In this document: piece after piece, positions 33,555 to 47,100 of the stretch
Numbering within the stretch: the stretch's first letter is position 1
How the letters are laid out: every line of letters starts with the position of its first letter
Assembly: GCA_904066235.2 (NCBI GenBank)
Contig: CAJFCV020000005.1
Coordinates: 5,947,501-6,011,500, forward strand
Source of the DNA: Bursaphelenchus xylophilus
Taxonomy: Eukaryota > Nematoda > Chromadorea > Rhabditida > Aphelenchoididae
Direction of reading: 5' to 3'
Length of the DNA stretch: 64,000 nucleotides
The notes under the pieces: generated by a model
Told to the model about the DNA's origin: nothing
The model's input: the letters and a program-made list of their open reading frames with translations, nothing else
Databases searched by the model: none
Made by a program: the position numbers and the translations under genes

Positions 33555-36416
33555 TTAGCCGGCTCTCGTGTAGTAGCCGTAGTAGAACCAGTAAATAAGT
33601 GTAAAAGAAAAAAATACAGAGGGAAATGCGATACGGCTATCTGGAAATAAAGAAAGATAATTGGTAATATGACATAGGATATACCATAATATAAATATAA
33701 TAATTATGTCTGAAAAAACAATTGCGGATCCAATTACTCACAAGCATCGATCTTCCTGGCTATTCCTTCATTCTCTAGCTGACATCTGGTACATGGTCTT
33801 CCGATCTCCATGATACTGTCCATAGAGACATTACAATGAGTTGCGAATAATTCCTAAAACAATAAAAGATCGTCACAGTAATCTTACGGTAATCTAGTGC
33901 ATAACAAAAGCAACTACAAGCCGGACTTACGGCGGTGTCATGCTCGATATCGAATACACTCTGTCGCTGTTGCTGGAATTCGATCATCAGTCTCTTCTGT
34001 TGTTGCTGAATAGCAGCCAAGCGACAAAACATCTGTCAAAAAGCAAACATCAACATAACAAAGAAGTAAAAAAAGATGACCTTGAACAGCAGATATATAC
34101 ATTATTGCATAACTTAGGTTCTAAGCATCAGAGTGCGGGATGAACTTAATTTTGGCAACAAGCAGGTGCAATGATCTTGAATGTATTCTAAATTACTCAC
34201 CGCCGAGTGATTTACGCATTGTTCGACTCCCGTGGCTACAGAAAAAGACTTTCTGGTCCCCAGGGAGTTTCGATCCATGGAATGGGTCCTTCTTAACCTG
34301 GCCACACCTCCGATTGGATTGGCCAGAGACTCATGTCTTTTGGAGGGGTATTCATTCACACTTGCATGGGCATTATTATTCAATAATCGAATTCGAAGAT
34401 CTTCTTGTGGAAAAGAAGGCGAAGGTCTGATATTTAGATGTCTGCTGGTGTCATCAGAGTTCTTATGTTTGCAATGATTTGTGCCTCTGGTCATGTAATA
34501 ACTCACAAACGAATACTCGAGCAGGACGAGAAAGATTAATGCCTGAAACTTTTTGTGATTGTCAATAGAAATGTCTCATATATATTTAGCACTAATACGC
34601 CTCAGTGTACTAGAAACGACGTGCTAAAAATATTTTGAAAAGTTTCCTTATTTTGGAAAAAAGCTGAAAAAACCAAAATTTTGGTGGGAAGCGTGACTAA
34701 ACATCAGTTATTGCAATTCTGCGTTTTAATTAGGCTATCATGAAACCCGTGAGTGCGGTTATAATTTTGCGACGAAGTAAAGTACCATTTTTTTCCAAAA
34801 TACGGAATTTTTCGCACATCATTTTTACTCATATTAGTGCTAAATATGACACATTTCTAATGACTACCACAAAAGTTACAATCATTTTTTAAAGTGAGGT
34901 TATAATATGACCCGCACTGTATCATACCTGCGAAGCAAAATGCCAAACATCCAGGGCACTGATGTAACTGACCTGAAAAGATTATTTCGATGATTTGCCA
35001 CCTGCCTGAGGCAGATCTTGTCTCGCTCCATTACACATTGTTGTTAAGGTTAGTAAACTGGTAATCGTTAATGAAATCCGAGCGGGAGATGCTCGTGGAG
35101 GTAAGAAAAATGTCATCCAGGAAATGGACACCAACATGGCTGAATCCAAATGTGTTTAATCATTATTATAAAACATTACCCGAGGGAATATAGGTCTGCA
35201 CAACATGGTATAACATTAACCTTTTCATCTCGATTACTGCGCGAATACAAGACCAATTTCCTAAAAATTATAAAATTTGCTGCAATGTTATGAGTCTAAA
35301 TTTGTATTACAACACTTACCGGTCCCTCTGAACATAGCATAAGGAACCGAGCACTTAGAAAAGGTGATGTTGGTGATCTCCATGTCATTCAATTTAAGGC
35401 CCTCATTACTCGCAATCGGATAATATGGATAGTCAACATGCCAAGATAAGTTGAGTAAGTTCTCGATGTAAGCATCTAGACATACGGAGCTGTTAATGGA
35501 GACTTACAACTCTGAATGGTTAAAGGGCAACTTTGTTTATCCATGGGGAAGAACTGAAGATCGACCATGCAGGATAAAGTAACCACAGTCCTCATCGATT
35601 TGAAGACCAGCCCATCTGGATAGACAAACATCATAAAGTTGGGGGTAGTAACTTCTTGCAGATATGCGTATTTAGCGTTTACGTAATACAGATCGGGGTT
35701 CCAGAGTTCATCGGCGACATGTTTGTGAGTAATTAGAATAGGATGGGTGCAGTTGTGAGACAATCGACGGTCGTACCATCCCATGGCTAGGTAACAATCC
35801 ACTTCGAAATCCATAGTCTGAGCTTTTACTGAGCTCATTGACTCTATGTACAAAGCCACAGATAAATTGGTGGTCTTTCCTGAGAAGAGGATCAGACAGT
35901 TTACTTTTCATTTGCTTGTGATTACCTTGATGTTGCCCTGGCGGCATAAATAGGTTATATCCATTGCTGCTTGAGATCAATTTGAACAATCGATCGGCTG
36001 GTTCACTCCTTAATTATTTAAAATCGTATGAACCTTTGCAATTACCAATTCAAATCGTTGGTTTGGGATCCCGAATTCCAGGGTTCGCACAGGTCATTGG
36101 GCGCATAATCCGGATCGAATTTCGTATCCCGAAAATGATTGATTTGCCGTTTGGATTTGGGTCTAAAAGCATCGAATAAAGGTACAAATAAATTACTTTA
36201 CCTATGGATATGCTCTGACCTCGAGGCCGTCAAAAAATTATGAAATCTCTTTTCGTTACGGGAAAATATGTCATTCTATAACGCAAACGAATTAAATGAT
36301 GCATCAGAAAAAATAAGATGGATTGTAAAAACCATACTTACATGGCCCTGAACAAGCGAGCATAAACAAAGATATGTTAGGTAGTAGACGTAAGTGAACA
36401 AGTAGTTATAAAGCAT
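33555..36416 (-). CDS. Cys-loop ligand-gated ion channel subunit, anion type
   Basis: Thirteen exons traced from 36416 to 33555 encode 553 residues. The start MLYNYLFTYVYYLTYLCLCS is a signal peptide. The extracellular domain has the Cys-loop CMVDLQFFPMDKQSC and the loop motifs ELWNPDLYY and FEVDCYLAMGWYDRRL. A basic GNWSCIRAVIEMKR precedes M1. The M1-M2 linker contains PAR just before M2 (SPARISLTITSLLTLTT), the motif of anion-permeable channels. M3 (ALIFLVLLEYSFVSYYM) is followed by a cytoplasmic loop of roughly 200 residues, and M4 ends IYWFYYGYYTRAG. It resembles nematode LGC/ACC chloride channels; the transmitter is unknown. The exon before M3 ends with a GC donor at 35005-35004. One intron (35476-35507) is 32 nt. 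Confidence 0.92.
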
Positions 36417-39181
36417 TGACTCGAATCCAAATGGAGCCAAGAGCTCCAAGAAAAACAGGAAACGGGTCAAGGAGATGCAAAGTAATACGAGTGGGGAGAT
36501 CTCCGTTTATTGAATCAGCTAGAAGAAGGTCCTCGAGCAGTCGCGGCACTCATTCCGGATTCATATCCCTGACTCAAGAATGCAGGATGACAGATGCTGA
36601 CCCAAGCGGAAGGGCCGGCCCAGCCCTTTTTTGGGCCATTTGTGTCGGAAACTGCCTCGAGGCGAAGTTGACACGGCCTCAAGTATTTGGCTGAAATTGG
36701 ATTAAATAGATTTCGGGACTCTTAAACTCCTGATCCGCCCTCATTAGGCATGCAGAACAGGTGATAATTTGGTCAACAAACATCCATTAATCCGATTGAA
36801 TGACCGTGAGAACCTGCCCTCAGGCACTTCAGGTCAATTGGACATTCGAATAAAAACTGTGGCCAATTCTGACGTTTGCGATGCCTCGAGGGCCCGGCTT
36901 TTCGGCGATGGTGGGTACTCCACGTACTCTCTAGTGTTGCTCATGGCGAGAAGAGGCATTACAAGCACTTTAGGAAACGCCCAGAGACGAGTGATTTACG
37001 AGTTTGGATGGTTTGTGGTGTTGGCAAGGTTCAAATACAAGTTACTTAACTGGGAGACTAACAGGACGATGATCCCTTGACTTATCTATTCAACTTGCAG
37101 GAGAAGTTTTAGTAAGAAAGGGAGATTCAAGCAAAACAATTGCTCCAAAGAATTTTTAATCATGTTCTTGGACCTTTCTTTTTTTCGAACGTCATTCCCT
37201 GATTTTGACGTAGAAATCACCGTCTTTATTTATCCCCAACGACACATCCCCTTCTATTTATAAGCGTCAACTGTTTTCCGAGTATTTAAATAGTAAAGGT
37301 CAACTGGTTTGTGTCGTACTTCAAGTTCCGAATTCCAATTTGCCCCGCGGCGTGAATGCCAATTAATCCAGTAGCTTTCTTTGTACCCAGCGCCGTCCCG
37401 TCGATTCTTCTCTGATTCCATGGCGTCCAACTTTTCTGACGCCGAATCCTCAGGAGAATCACGTCTCTTTTCCGCGGATTCCCGCAGGCGGTTTTCCACT
37501 TTTGTAGGGCCTGAAGTCGGAAGCTTTGTTATTTTTTTTTGTTTTCGGATTTTCAAAAGACAGTTTTTAAGGAAAGCAAAACCAATATTGTCATGATATG
37601 AAATGGTCTTTTAGGATTGTCGGTTTTGATATTTACCATTGTATGCAAAGAAAGGAAGAATATCGGGGATTTGGAAAGGGCGGGCCTGAGGTGGCCGAGG
37701 AAATCCGAACTCTTTTTGGTAAACTTATTTTCATCGGCTCTTCGACCCAAGAATGGTTCCGGTGTCCCCGCTGCGGTTCCGGTTCAGACCCATCGCTTCT
37801 GGCCTTGCAGACCCAGCTACAATCGCCTCAGGCATTATGGGATTAAACTTTTGACTCTGCGTGGGGCGGAGGGGGGGGGGGACTTTCCGGGAAGTGCTAA
37901 TTAATTCATACAGGTCCTCCAAAGACGGCGTCTGTTCAATTAATACCTCCGGGCCGGTTTTTTCTCGACCCGATCAGTGGTCCGATGGAGGGCATTTAAT
38001 GTTCTCATGATTTATAACTGGATCCGATTCTCGTATTTTGGATCCATTTCCAACCCTTGGCACATTAAGACAAGGTATGCAGCTGATCGGCGTTCATCCC
38101 GCGGCAGCTGCCCTTCTTGACCCCAAATTCCTTTCATTTGACGTGCCCTGAGGGCTCAGTTGTTGTGTTAAAGTTTTGTGATGTTGAAGCGTTCGATTCT
38201 TTTGTCATAAATTTTTTCTTTGACATAAAACCTGTTTTTATGACCGGGTTTAATTGTTTTGCGAGATTAAGGCCGGGTAAATATGACATGGCAATTAAAT
38301 GGGAAGTGAAATTAAAAGTTCCGGGAGTGGATACGACCCGGGTGTGATCGTTGACAGGGACTTGTCACTGCTTGACCATGTTTATGAAGGCCTTTTTTCC
38401 AGATTTTGCATATTTCCGTTCGGCCCAGCTTCTCCTAATCCCATTTCCTCTGTTTTTACGTAGTAGTGGTTCAAAGGTTTTGGATTTTACATCTGCGTCA
38501 ATTCCTTTGGCTTTTTACCGCTGTCATGCCAGAGGCCGGAAATAAGAGAGGATATAAGATTAAGGGCATAACAAACATTCCATCCGCCCTCAAGTGGTCT
38601 CCGGTGAGGGAGATGACAGATGTTACATTCCACTACACTGCACAACATTTAATTTTTAACGTATTTTTTACTTTCTCAGTTTTATTTACATTCATTCACA
38701 TATTCAATCGAGTAATCTGATCAGTTTTCCTTTACTTTATTTGTGTCATCGTTATTCTCTACTTCCAAAGTACAAGTATAAATATTACTGTATTCATCAC
38801 CTACCCAAGTTTTGCTGGTTACTCTCCAATTTTTCCTGTTTTTTTTATTCAGCCAAAAAACGGTAGTCTTTGTCACCCTTTTCAATGAGTTGTCGGTGTT
38901 TTGAAGCAGTTGTTTCAGCGGCAGTGAATTCAATAATTAGTCATTTCCACGGTAAACCCCCTTCCATTGTACCTCCATTTATTTTTGGTTTGAATAGGTC
39001 CATGCTTCCGGTCATTATTGTCTTTTCTTAATTGCCCTCAGAGCTTCTGTGGACCGTAAACTTTATGAAAAGCGTTCTCTTTTTTATGTCGTTCGTTCAG
39101 AGTCCGAGTTGGACACCTGTTCTCACGTTAAAGTAGATCTTTTCCTTCTCTATCCATCAACTTCCTCTGCTTTCAGAGCGA
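36417..39181. other. 2.8-kb gene-free region upstream of channel and globin
   Basis: The two flanking genes are divergent, so both promoters are here. The stretch contains AP-2-like motifs at about 36815 (TGCCCTCAGGCA), 37684, 37825 (GCCTCAGGCA), 38144 (TGCCCTGAGGGC) and 39033, and a G-run at about 37870. Open frames, for example minus strand 37254-37556, lack splice or motif support. A CTTTCAG acceptor ends 5 nt before the globin ATG. Confidence 0.4.
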
Positions 39182-40425
39182 ATGGGAAACAGCGATTCTC
39201 ATTTGGACAAGAAGGACATCAAACATACCAAGGTTTCGCGACAGATCACGGCTCCCGCCAAGAGTGACAAACGTCACTCACTATCGCCCAGCATCCAGAT
39301 TCCGGCCAGAAGTTCGTCCTTGAAGTAAAATAACTTTCTTGGGGTTTACATTTATAAAATTTTTTCATTTCTATTTTACATTTTTAGAATTGGGAATGGA
39401 AACGATGATGTTGAATTCATAGAGGAGCAGAAAAGGGAAGTGAGTCGACGAATCCAACAGCGCCGCGCCAAGAGCTTCCGAAATCCAAACGGAAGGGGAT
39501 CCGGAGGGAGCTTCAGAATCCCAGTCTGTCCCATAACTGGCCTCACCAGCACTCAGAAGAAGTTGGTCCAGGCCAAATGGATGGAGATGGATGGGGTGGG
39601 GATTCTGGACATGGGGAGAAATGTCTTCGAGACCTTGTTCCGAAGAGAACCCGCTTGTCTCAAAGCGATTGGCCTCGGGCATTTGACGCATGGGCGGAAC
39701 TTGGAGTGGCGATATCACGTGAACTACAGGCAGCACGTTAAAGTGAGTGAAGATTAATTAATCGACTTTTAATTGTTTTAACTTCTTGGACTCAAATCAA
39801 GGTTAAAAATTACTTCCAGAGGTTTTGTGAGGCTTTCAATGAAGTTATCAGATCATTTGAACATCCCCGAACAAGCATTGATCAACTTCAAGAACTGGGC
39901 GCTCTTCATGCCAACACTTACCTCAAGGCCTCCGAGGAGAGAAAAGTGCCCAGTAATTATTGGGATGGCCTTGTCTTCGCCATTAATTACGCAGCCAAAG
40001 ATCTTCAAGTAGAGTCGTCAAGTCGAGGAAGCGAATCTCCTTCCAACGTTATCTTCGATCGTCGATTTCTTCTGCCATCAGATGACCTCGGAAGCAGTAC
40101 GCCGCCCTCCCCCACCCAGTTCTCCAGCCTGTGTGTAACTCCCCAACGTCGCTCAGGAAGTGTTTGTCCACGAGTCGCCGAAGCCTGGAATCTGTTGGCG
40201 ATCTATGCGGTCAGTCAGATGAAGTTTGGGTACGAAATGGAACGGCTACTACAGTATGAACTCAAAAAATTAGAAAAAGACTATGGTCAAGTGGACAGTC
40301 TCTCAGGCTCAATTAATCGTAGAAGTACGGGCTCTGAAGACGGAACTTATTCATCCTCAGACTCACCTAGGTCCTCAGAAATAATTCGACCTGAACCTCC
40401 GTTGATAGGGAATGTTGCCTTCTAA
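39182..40425 (+). CDS. Nematode globin, N-myristoylated type
   Basis: Three exons (39182-39324, 39388-39742, 39820-40425) encode 367 residues. The N-terminus MGNSDSHLDKKD has Gly2 and Ser in the positions expected of an N-myristoylation signal, so membrane attachment is likely. A basic Ser-rich stretch leads to a globin domain at about residues 90-250: LTSTQKKLVQAKWMEMD (helix A), FETLFRREPACLKAIG (B/C), HVNYRQHVKRFCEAFNEVI (E) and LQELGALHANTYL, where the His is the likely proximal haem ligand. The C-terminal 100 residues are Ser-rich and probably disordered. Nematode globins of this kind are mainly neuronal and act in oxygen or redox sensing rather than transport. CTTTCAG just before the ATG suggests trans-splicing. 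Confidence 0.88.
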
Positions 40426-41706
40426 TCATATACATAAAATGCGTTGTTAATGGCTATCTAAACGACATCATCTTCGATTGGCTAGCTGTAGTCAAGAAAC
40501 CAAAAATACTTTGATTCGAAAGTAGCGATGCTGCCGTTGGAGAGCCCATAGTCTCGGTGTATTTATATATTGTTAACGGGTAATAAAATATGTCTAAAAC
40601 AGCCAACCTTGACAATATTTTTAATAGAATATAACCAATACGATAAGTGTCTTCCATAACCAAGAAACAATGACAAAACGCGTATTCGGGGCCCGCGAGG
40701 GACCCATCAGAGAGAGCGCTTAACATGCATGGTGCTAAGCACTAACTTCATGCCAGCCTAAGTACGAATGTGAAGCCGTTTGTAACTAATTCATTATTTT
40801 AACCAGTTTTGTAAATTGATTTTGATTTTTTCAACTAAACAAGCGGAAGAAGCACTTTGACAATGAAAAAATTTAAATATTCCAGTTTCTTTGAGGCTTG
40901 TAGTGGCTGCAGATAGTGAGTGAGTTGGCAATTTTATAGACCTTGGACAAGGTCGTACGCAGCCGGACCGAGCCCCACAGGTTTATTTATGGTAAAAATT
41001 CAAAAACTTTCGCGGCGCATCGCGCTGTGAAATTTTACGTTGCAACGTAAAATTAATGATGTGCATTGGTCCTCCTTACCGTTTGCTTTTTGTTCGGCCA
41101 ATTAGTCATTTTTAAAATTCTCATGAACACCGGAAAAATTCCCAGGTCGCGGGAACTTGGGTATAACCCGTCCCCGTCCAAAGCCTAATGTCTAAATGCC
41201 CACAAAAATATACTTTTCAAAAAATTACGGCAAGTCCTTTCGAAAAATGTGTCATCTCGGCTTCTTTTTGTGGAGATCACTTTGCATTTTGTTGGGTTCC
41301 TTGTCAGTTTGAGCATTTAAAAAGTATGGAAATGAGAGGCGTTTGGTCTTTTGGCGTTTACTCTCAAGATTCTCTACTATCATCATAAAACTCAACAACC
41401 TTTTATTCGAATAATAATACAAAAATATCCGATTCCAGTGCTTATGCAACATTAAATTTTAGTGTCTATAAAATTGTAGGCCAATATATTTTTGAGCAAA
41501 AACGAAGGCAATTGCAGTGGAATCTTAGACTTCGTGCTTTCTAAATTGCCTGAGTGATAAGAATGTCAATAAAAAAGAGTCAAAGAGGCTTCTGAAATAC
41601 CTTGAGACCGACTGAGTTTTGTGTGCTGAGACTGAGATGGTCATTGTACCCGTATCAAACAAAATATTGCGAGACCATCGGGGGGAAGTGAGATCATTCG
41701 GGGTTG
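40426..41706. other. Convergent intergenic region
   Basis: These 1.3 kb lie between the 3' ends of the globin (+) and the innexin (-). A 24-bp perfect palindrome lies at 41031-41054. No exon, tRNA or terminal-repeat element was recognised. A minus-strand open frame at 40454-40726 has no support. Confidence 0.4.
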
Positions 41707-44199
41707 TCAAAGGGGGACCGGCGCGTCGTTTTTGTTGGGGAACAACTTCTCCTTGCTTCCTTCGGATCCTGTAAGTCGTAATGCTCTTAGGGCACTCTTT
41801 GAGCGATTCTTTATGGCTGCCGAAACTCCTGAATCCACTGGCTCTGAAGAGGCAGAGCTGATCACGCTCTTATGCTGGCCAGAACGACTGTTTGGTCGAC
41901 TAGACGGCGTTATCTGTATGACTGGGATCACTGATTCGGTCTTTTTCAGTCCTACCTGTAGTGGCGGGAGTGCCCTGAGGGCTTGGGGTCCGGTCTTGTT
42001 TTTTGGGAAGAGATCTGGAGCCGGATTGGCCTCGGTGGAACCGGAAGCTTCCTCCAGTGCGTTGAGAAAGGAATCGTGAAAGACGTTGATGTCCGCCGTT
42101 ATGATTGGGGGTTAAGGAAGAACTTGAGCCGGCTCCATCACCGCCACTGAGATGCCGCGATCGCCGTATCGATTGTGTTCTGCAAACATAATGTGATAAT
42201 TAATGCTGCGAAGTATTCGAAGCAATATAATATTGTTATTCCTACCGAGCAAAGTGAATGAGCGAAGAATCCTCGTCGATCAGATTCTCTGGATGCTGTG
42301 AGAGGTATCTTTTCCACAAAGCATCAGTGATCTCTGTGCAATACATGACTCCTGCATGTAGCGCGATCATTCTTAATATGAGGACACCGTCTACTTTAAG
42401 ATATGTTCTCAGAAAATGCTCGACTTGTTTCCTGTTCTCCTTCCTGAATAGTTCAGGTCGATCGGGGTCCGATGTCAATTCGAGATGGCGGAGAACAAAA
42501 CGGAAGCGATCCCGATGAAATAGCGAGATACTGAACCAATAAAGCCCATCTAATGTGGCCAGCACAAAAAGGATAGAGAACCAGAGCCAAAGCAAAATGA
42601 AGATCTTCTCGTTGAAGATGTTGATGACCAGCACACATTGCACTGAATGTCGCTGGTTGTTTCCTAATACCCGTACTTCAAAATCACACTAAAAAATAGC
42701 ATAACATTTAAGACAATTGACAAAAAATGGGATACGTTGTTAACCCTACATATTAACCTGGAAGAAAGATAAACCGAGCATATTGGATGCCCATTGGTCT
42801 TTAAAAGAACATACCAAAGTAACTCTGGGGAAATTCCCGGATTCCATCCAGGAGCGGCCGAAAAGGAGATCCCTGAGCACACCCAGCCCGTAAACACTGT
42901 ACTCGTCCGTCTCGAGGAACTTGTTGACCAACAGCAGATTCGTCAAGATGTTCCCTACGTAGAGCACTTTCGTCGCCTACAACACCAAATAACATATTCG
43001 AAAACAACCCACCAGATACAAGCCTGTCACATAACTCTCGTAATAACGCAAATTAAAGCATTTGAACACGCGATGTAAAGTGTACTGGGTGCGGGACGTC
43101 GCTGTGTGTTGGTATCTAGAAAGAAATCGTTTATTTACGATAACGAAGGCAATTTGGGGCCGATCCAAGGAATGGACTTACCGCAAAGCCGCCTCGATAT
43201 GTCGGGCCAGGGACTCGAGAGTCCGGAGACGGTATTCCGGCTCAATGTTCTCCTTCTCTGTTGCCATCTGGACAATGTCATTTAGACGGATACCTGTAAA
43301 AGATAATTTTTGTGTCGAATAGTTGTTCTCTGGTAATAATTTATTGTCATTTCTTAATCTTTTGGAGAGTAGTAATAGTCCAATTAAGACTACTGCCTGA
43401 CTTTGCATAAAAATATAAAAATTGGCTGAAGCAATTACCCGATTTGTCGCTCATTAATCTCCACATCAAGCAGGGGATATAATAAAGAAAGGCCTGAATA
43501 AGCAGAAAGAACGGAACCCATTGATAATATGATATTTGGCGGTATTCTCGGTCGGCGATGTCCACTGGAATGTCCTGAAACCGACTATTACAATACGTTC
43601 TAAATAACAGGGAGAATGTCATCGGAATTTTCGCAAATACCTCGTCAAATGGGACAAAGTATGTGTTTTTGGCCCAGCAAAACATCTCTGTGTAGGCCTC
43701 CCAAGAAGCTGTGAATTGCGCCGGTACCTGAAATGTCACATTACTTCTGTCATCTTAACGGAACCATAAACATCCCATGGGATCTGCGCGTGTCAACTTA
43801 CCCAACATTCCAGAGGGCGCCCGCCAAACTGAAAGTACACGTGTTACTTATTGTACTCTTACAATTACACTGGCTAGATCTCGGAACGCCGTTCTGTCGG
43901 CTTCAGTCTATGATTTTTTTGCCTAGCCCCCCAAAGTTTAGGCTGAGTTGCGTTCGGTCTAAGGGTATCCTCAGCCCAATTACCAAAAAAAGTGGGATGG
44001 GTACGGAAATCCAAACACTACATTACTTTAGAGAAGAAAAGGTCCGGGAAACACATGAGCTTACTTGTTTGAAACTGACAAGAACAGCCATCATTGTGAG
44101 AAAAGAAGAGGTGTAGAAGTAAGACAGTCGGTCCACAAAGTCATCATCCTTCCGGTAGTGGAGGAAGGAGAGAGCACTGAACATATTCTGGAGCACCAT
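41707..44199 (-). CDS. Innexin gap-junction channel subunit
   Basis: Ten exons from 44199 to 41707 encode about 547 residues. Innexins have four membrane helices and form gap junctions and hemichannels. The N-terminus reads [14 protein letters not shown] then [15 protein letters not shown], typical of the family. The TM2 signature YYQWVPFFL is present. Each extracellular loop has two cysteines (PLECW and EMFCW in loop 1; TLCDFEV and SVQCVL in loop 2). TM4 is [20 protein letters not shown]. The C-tail is long, basic and Ser-rich. Exon 2 (43802-43828) is a 27-nt micro-exon encoding FGGRPLECW. The last intron (41922-41955) is 34 nt; if it is retained the frame ends at 41900 with a different tail. 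A TTGTAG acceptor at about 44257 precedes the start. Confidence 0.92.
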
Positions 44200-47100
44200 G
44201 GCTCCAACTTCGATGACCGCTGCTTGGTGGTAATGCGAATCCCGACCGTGTCCTACAAGTGTAAAAAATGTAAACTATCCACGAAATAAATGTTGGTAGA
44301 AGAGAGTGAAGGGAAGTGAAGGCAAAAGTGAGAGAGTGCAGAGAAAAATACACTGCAAAAAGTTCACTGCAAAAGACATTGTAATCATAGGTCTTACGAC
44401 AGTCAAAGCAAAAACCTGGGAGTGTTTCCGGGAGAATTAAATACAAAAAATAGCGTTTTTTATTGTTTCCATACGAATACAAGTCCGGAAACAATCGTTT
44501 TGGATATTAAGACAGAGTTTTAGCAATGACTGTCGAGGATGGTGGAGAACAAACTTTGTTCTGGCTTGTGCGCGCGACGACTCTTAGGAAGACTGGGATG
44601 ACCGACTTCTTGCTGATTCTGGAGAACGAAATGTCGTGAACCAATAGTCCGATGCCGGGGTCCTGCACCGTGGCCTGTTTGTTGCCGTCGGCGGAGTTTG
44701 GATTCATTCGGGACTGCCCATCCGGACTCCGGCACCAGGACCACCGCACCGTGCGCTTGACCAAATCTTCTTGAGGGTAAAGTCGCCGTGATGTCGAGAT
44801 GGACAGACAAAATTGGTCAACAGCTGGCTGAAGGCGAAGAAGAATGACGGTCGATTCGGTCCTTAGTAGCGCATCGAATACTCCAATAAAGTTAGTGAAG
44901 TCGCGAGGTCGAGTAATTGGCGTCAGTCTCTGGCCGCGCACCCACTTGGCCCCTCCTATTATAATTCCCTGGAACAGCAAAGATTTCTTCTCGGTGGCCA
45001 GCGTCTTTTTTGCCCTTGGGGACAGAACGAGCTCTTTCAACAACTCTACAAACACTGCACTCCAAGGTCTGTGGAAGCGGCCCCCAGGGCATGATGCCAG
45101 GCTACAGTCGGGGTTGCGTGAGTCGCGGATGACTAATTAAAAATATTAATTATTGATCGTCGCCCAGTGACCGCCTCCACAGCTTCAGAAACCCCTCAAG
45201 CAAACCAACTTCGATATCGGAAATGGGAGGACTGTCGATGAGGATCCCGTCCGCCGATGAATCCGCCAGAATTTCCACCGAACCAAGGTCGCATTACGGC
45301 CTCATTGGACTGCGCCTCTTTCCCGCACGACGCCGATCCTCAAAAATTGATTAAATTCATCAGAAAGGGAGCAGATTATGCTAATTATCTCTTCTCGCTT
45401 TGAACAATAAACAAATAAAATTGAGATGTATTTCTGACGCTAATCTAAACAAGGCACGATTTGCTGACGCTTGTTTTTTCTGTGTACTTAACAGGTGTGA
45501 ATGCAGGCCCAAATGGATTTAATTGGGTTCGGAAATCAGAAGCCGGAAGGGAATTGCTAATGCCTCAGGGGATCCTCGAAGCGAATACAAAACGGAAGTA
45601 ATTCCGATGCTACAAGACCCCTGCGTTCGAGTACCTACAAAACCCGGATAATTGAATAACCTTGCCAGAATTTGGCCGACTCTCACGATGGAAAAATAAG
45701 TCGGCCATTTAACTCTTCTGGCCAGATCCTCACCATTCTTGGACAATTAGCGTCTCACACGCCCAAAACTTTTTTGGGCCCGGGGCACCGAAAATCCACA
45801 CAACGAATTGGACGCCGACGCGGTCAACGACTAGTCTTCTCGTTAGAGGTCAATCCTGGAGTGTCATCATCGATGTCACGCTCCAGTGCGCAAGCAGAAA
45901 CCCGGAAGCGATGCACGAGCCAGAACAACGTCTTGCCCTCAGGCGACGTCAAGACAATGGAAATATCAGGCCACCATTACTTTTAGCTTTGCGAGGATGC
46001 TGTTTCATATACGATGAGGTCCGTTAGCTGGGGCAGTGCTGGGGGAGGTCGGTGTGTCATAGGCGAGCCTCCAGAGGACGGACCCGACCGTCAACTCCAC
46101 AGCGACAATACAGGCCCTCAGGTCATCCTGATTCCCTTTACGGAATCCTATTCTGAAATTACACAACTTGACTGCAAATGGTACGTTAAAACACGACGAC
46201 ACGACCCGCACTAGGCGAAAGTACTTGGGGGACACGTTATAGTTTGAGAAGCCAGCTAAAATACGAAACAATGCTTTAAGAGATAAGAATCGAGACAGGA
46301 ATACCCCATCTCACAATAGTAGATACCAACAAAATAATCGTCATTTAGCCTGGGCTCCCCATTTCCATTCCTCGCTTCATCCTCGCATATTCGGAGGTGA
46401 GGAAAACAAATAGGCCAACTTCTAAAGACCGCCGCTAATTAAAGTTAGTCCGAGCAAAAATAAATTCCCCGAGTGTAAAATAGTTTCTCGAAAGTAATGC
46501 CGCCCTAATCCCCTCAGGTCATGCTCGTCAAACGTCACAGATCAGGCAGTGGGACGTCAAGGATGGTCTGGATGTTCCACCCGAATTGTAAATGTAATTG
46601 TACATTCATGGCGGAAGAAGAGAGTGCAATCTCATAATAAAAAAACAAAAAAGCCCCTCAGGGCGTTTGGGCCGAGGCAGGATTATCTGGCGGGTAATCG
46701 GCGTAATGTAAGGACCCCTTCCATCCACACACCTTGTCTGCATTCCAAAATGAGTAGTTGGGTTGGGTGGGGCCAGATTTATGGGAATGTCCTGCGTACA
46801 TTTTCGCTGTGAGAATACGTTCTGTCGATCGTTCGCGGTTTTCCCAACATTGAGCATTCCGTGAAGCAAGCTCAGTGCGAAATGTTCTGGTGGGAGTGCA
46901 TAGTATAATATAATATGTACGAAAGGAGACCCTACAGAAAGAGTTTGCTGCGAGACCCTCAGAGGTAATTCTATTGTAATATAATAGGTGACAGAGGTGA
47001 AACGTCTCGATTAGATTAGCCAGGAAGGGTAACACGCACAAGTTGGCGGTGCACACGACAGAAGCGACAGTGCTAGGGGACCCACGTGCTAGGCGATGAG

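Noticed and set aside
37254..37556. 100-codon basic open frame on the minus strand
   Set aside because: It starts without ATG, has low-complexity charged composition and no supporting splice or promoter signals.
44507..45055. 183-codon minus-strand open frame, with an overlapping 96-codon frame in the same direction
   Set aside because: It has no ATG start, no recognisable motif and no consistent splice sites. GC-rich sequence lengthens chance open frames on both strands here.
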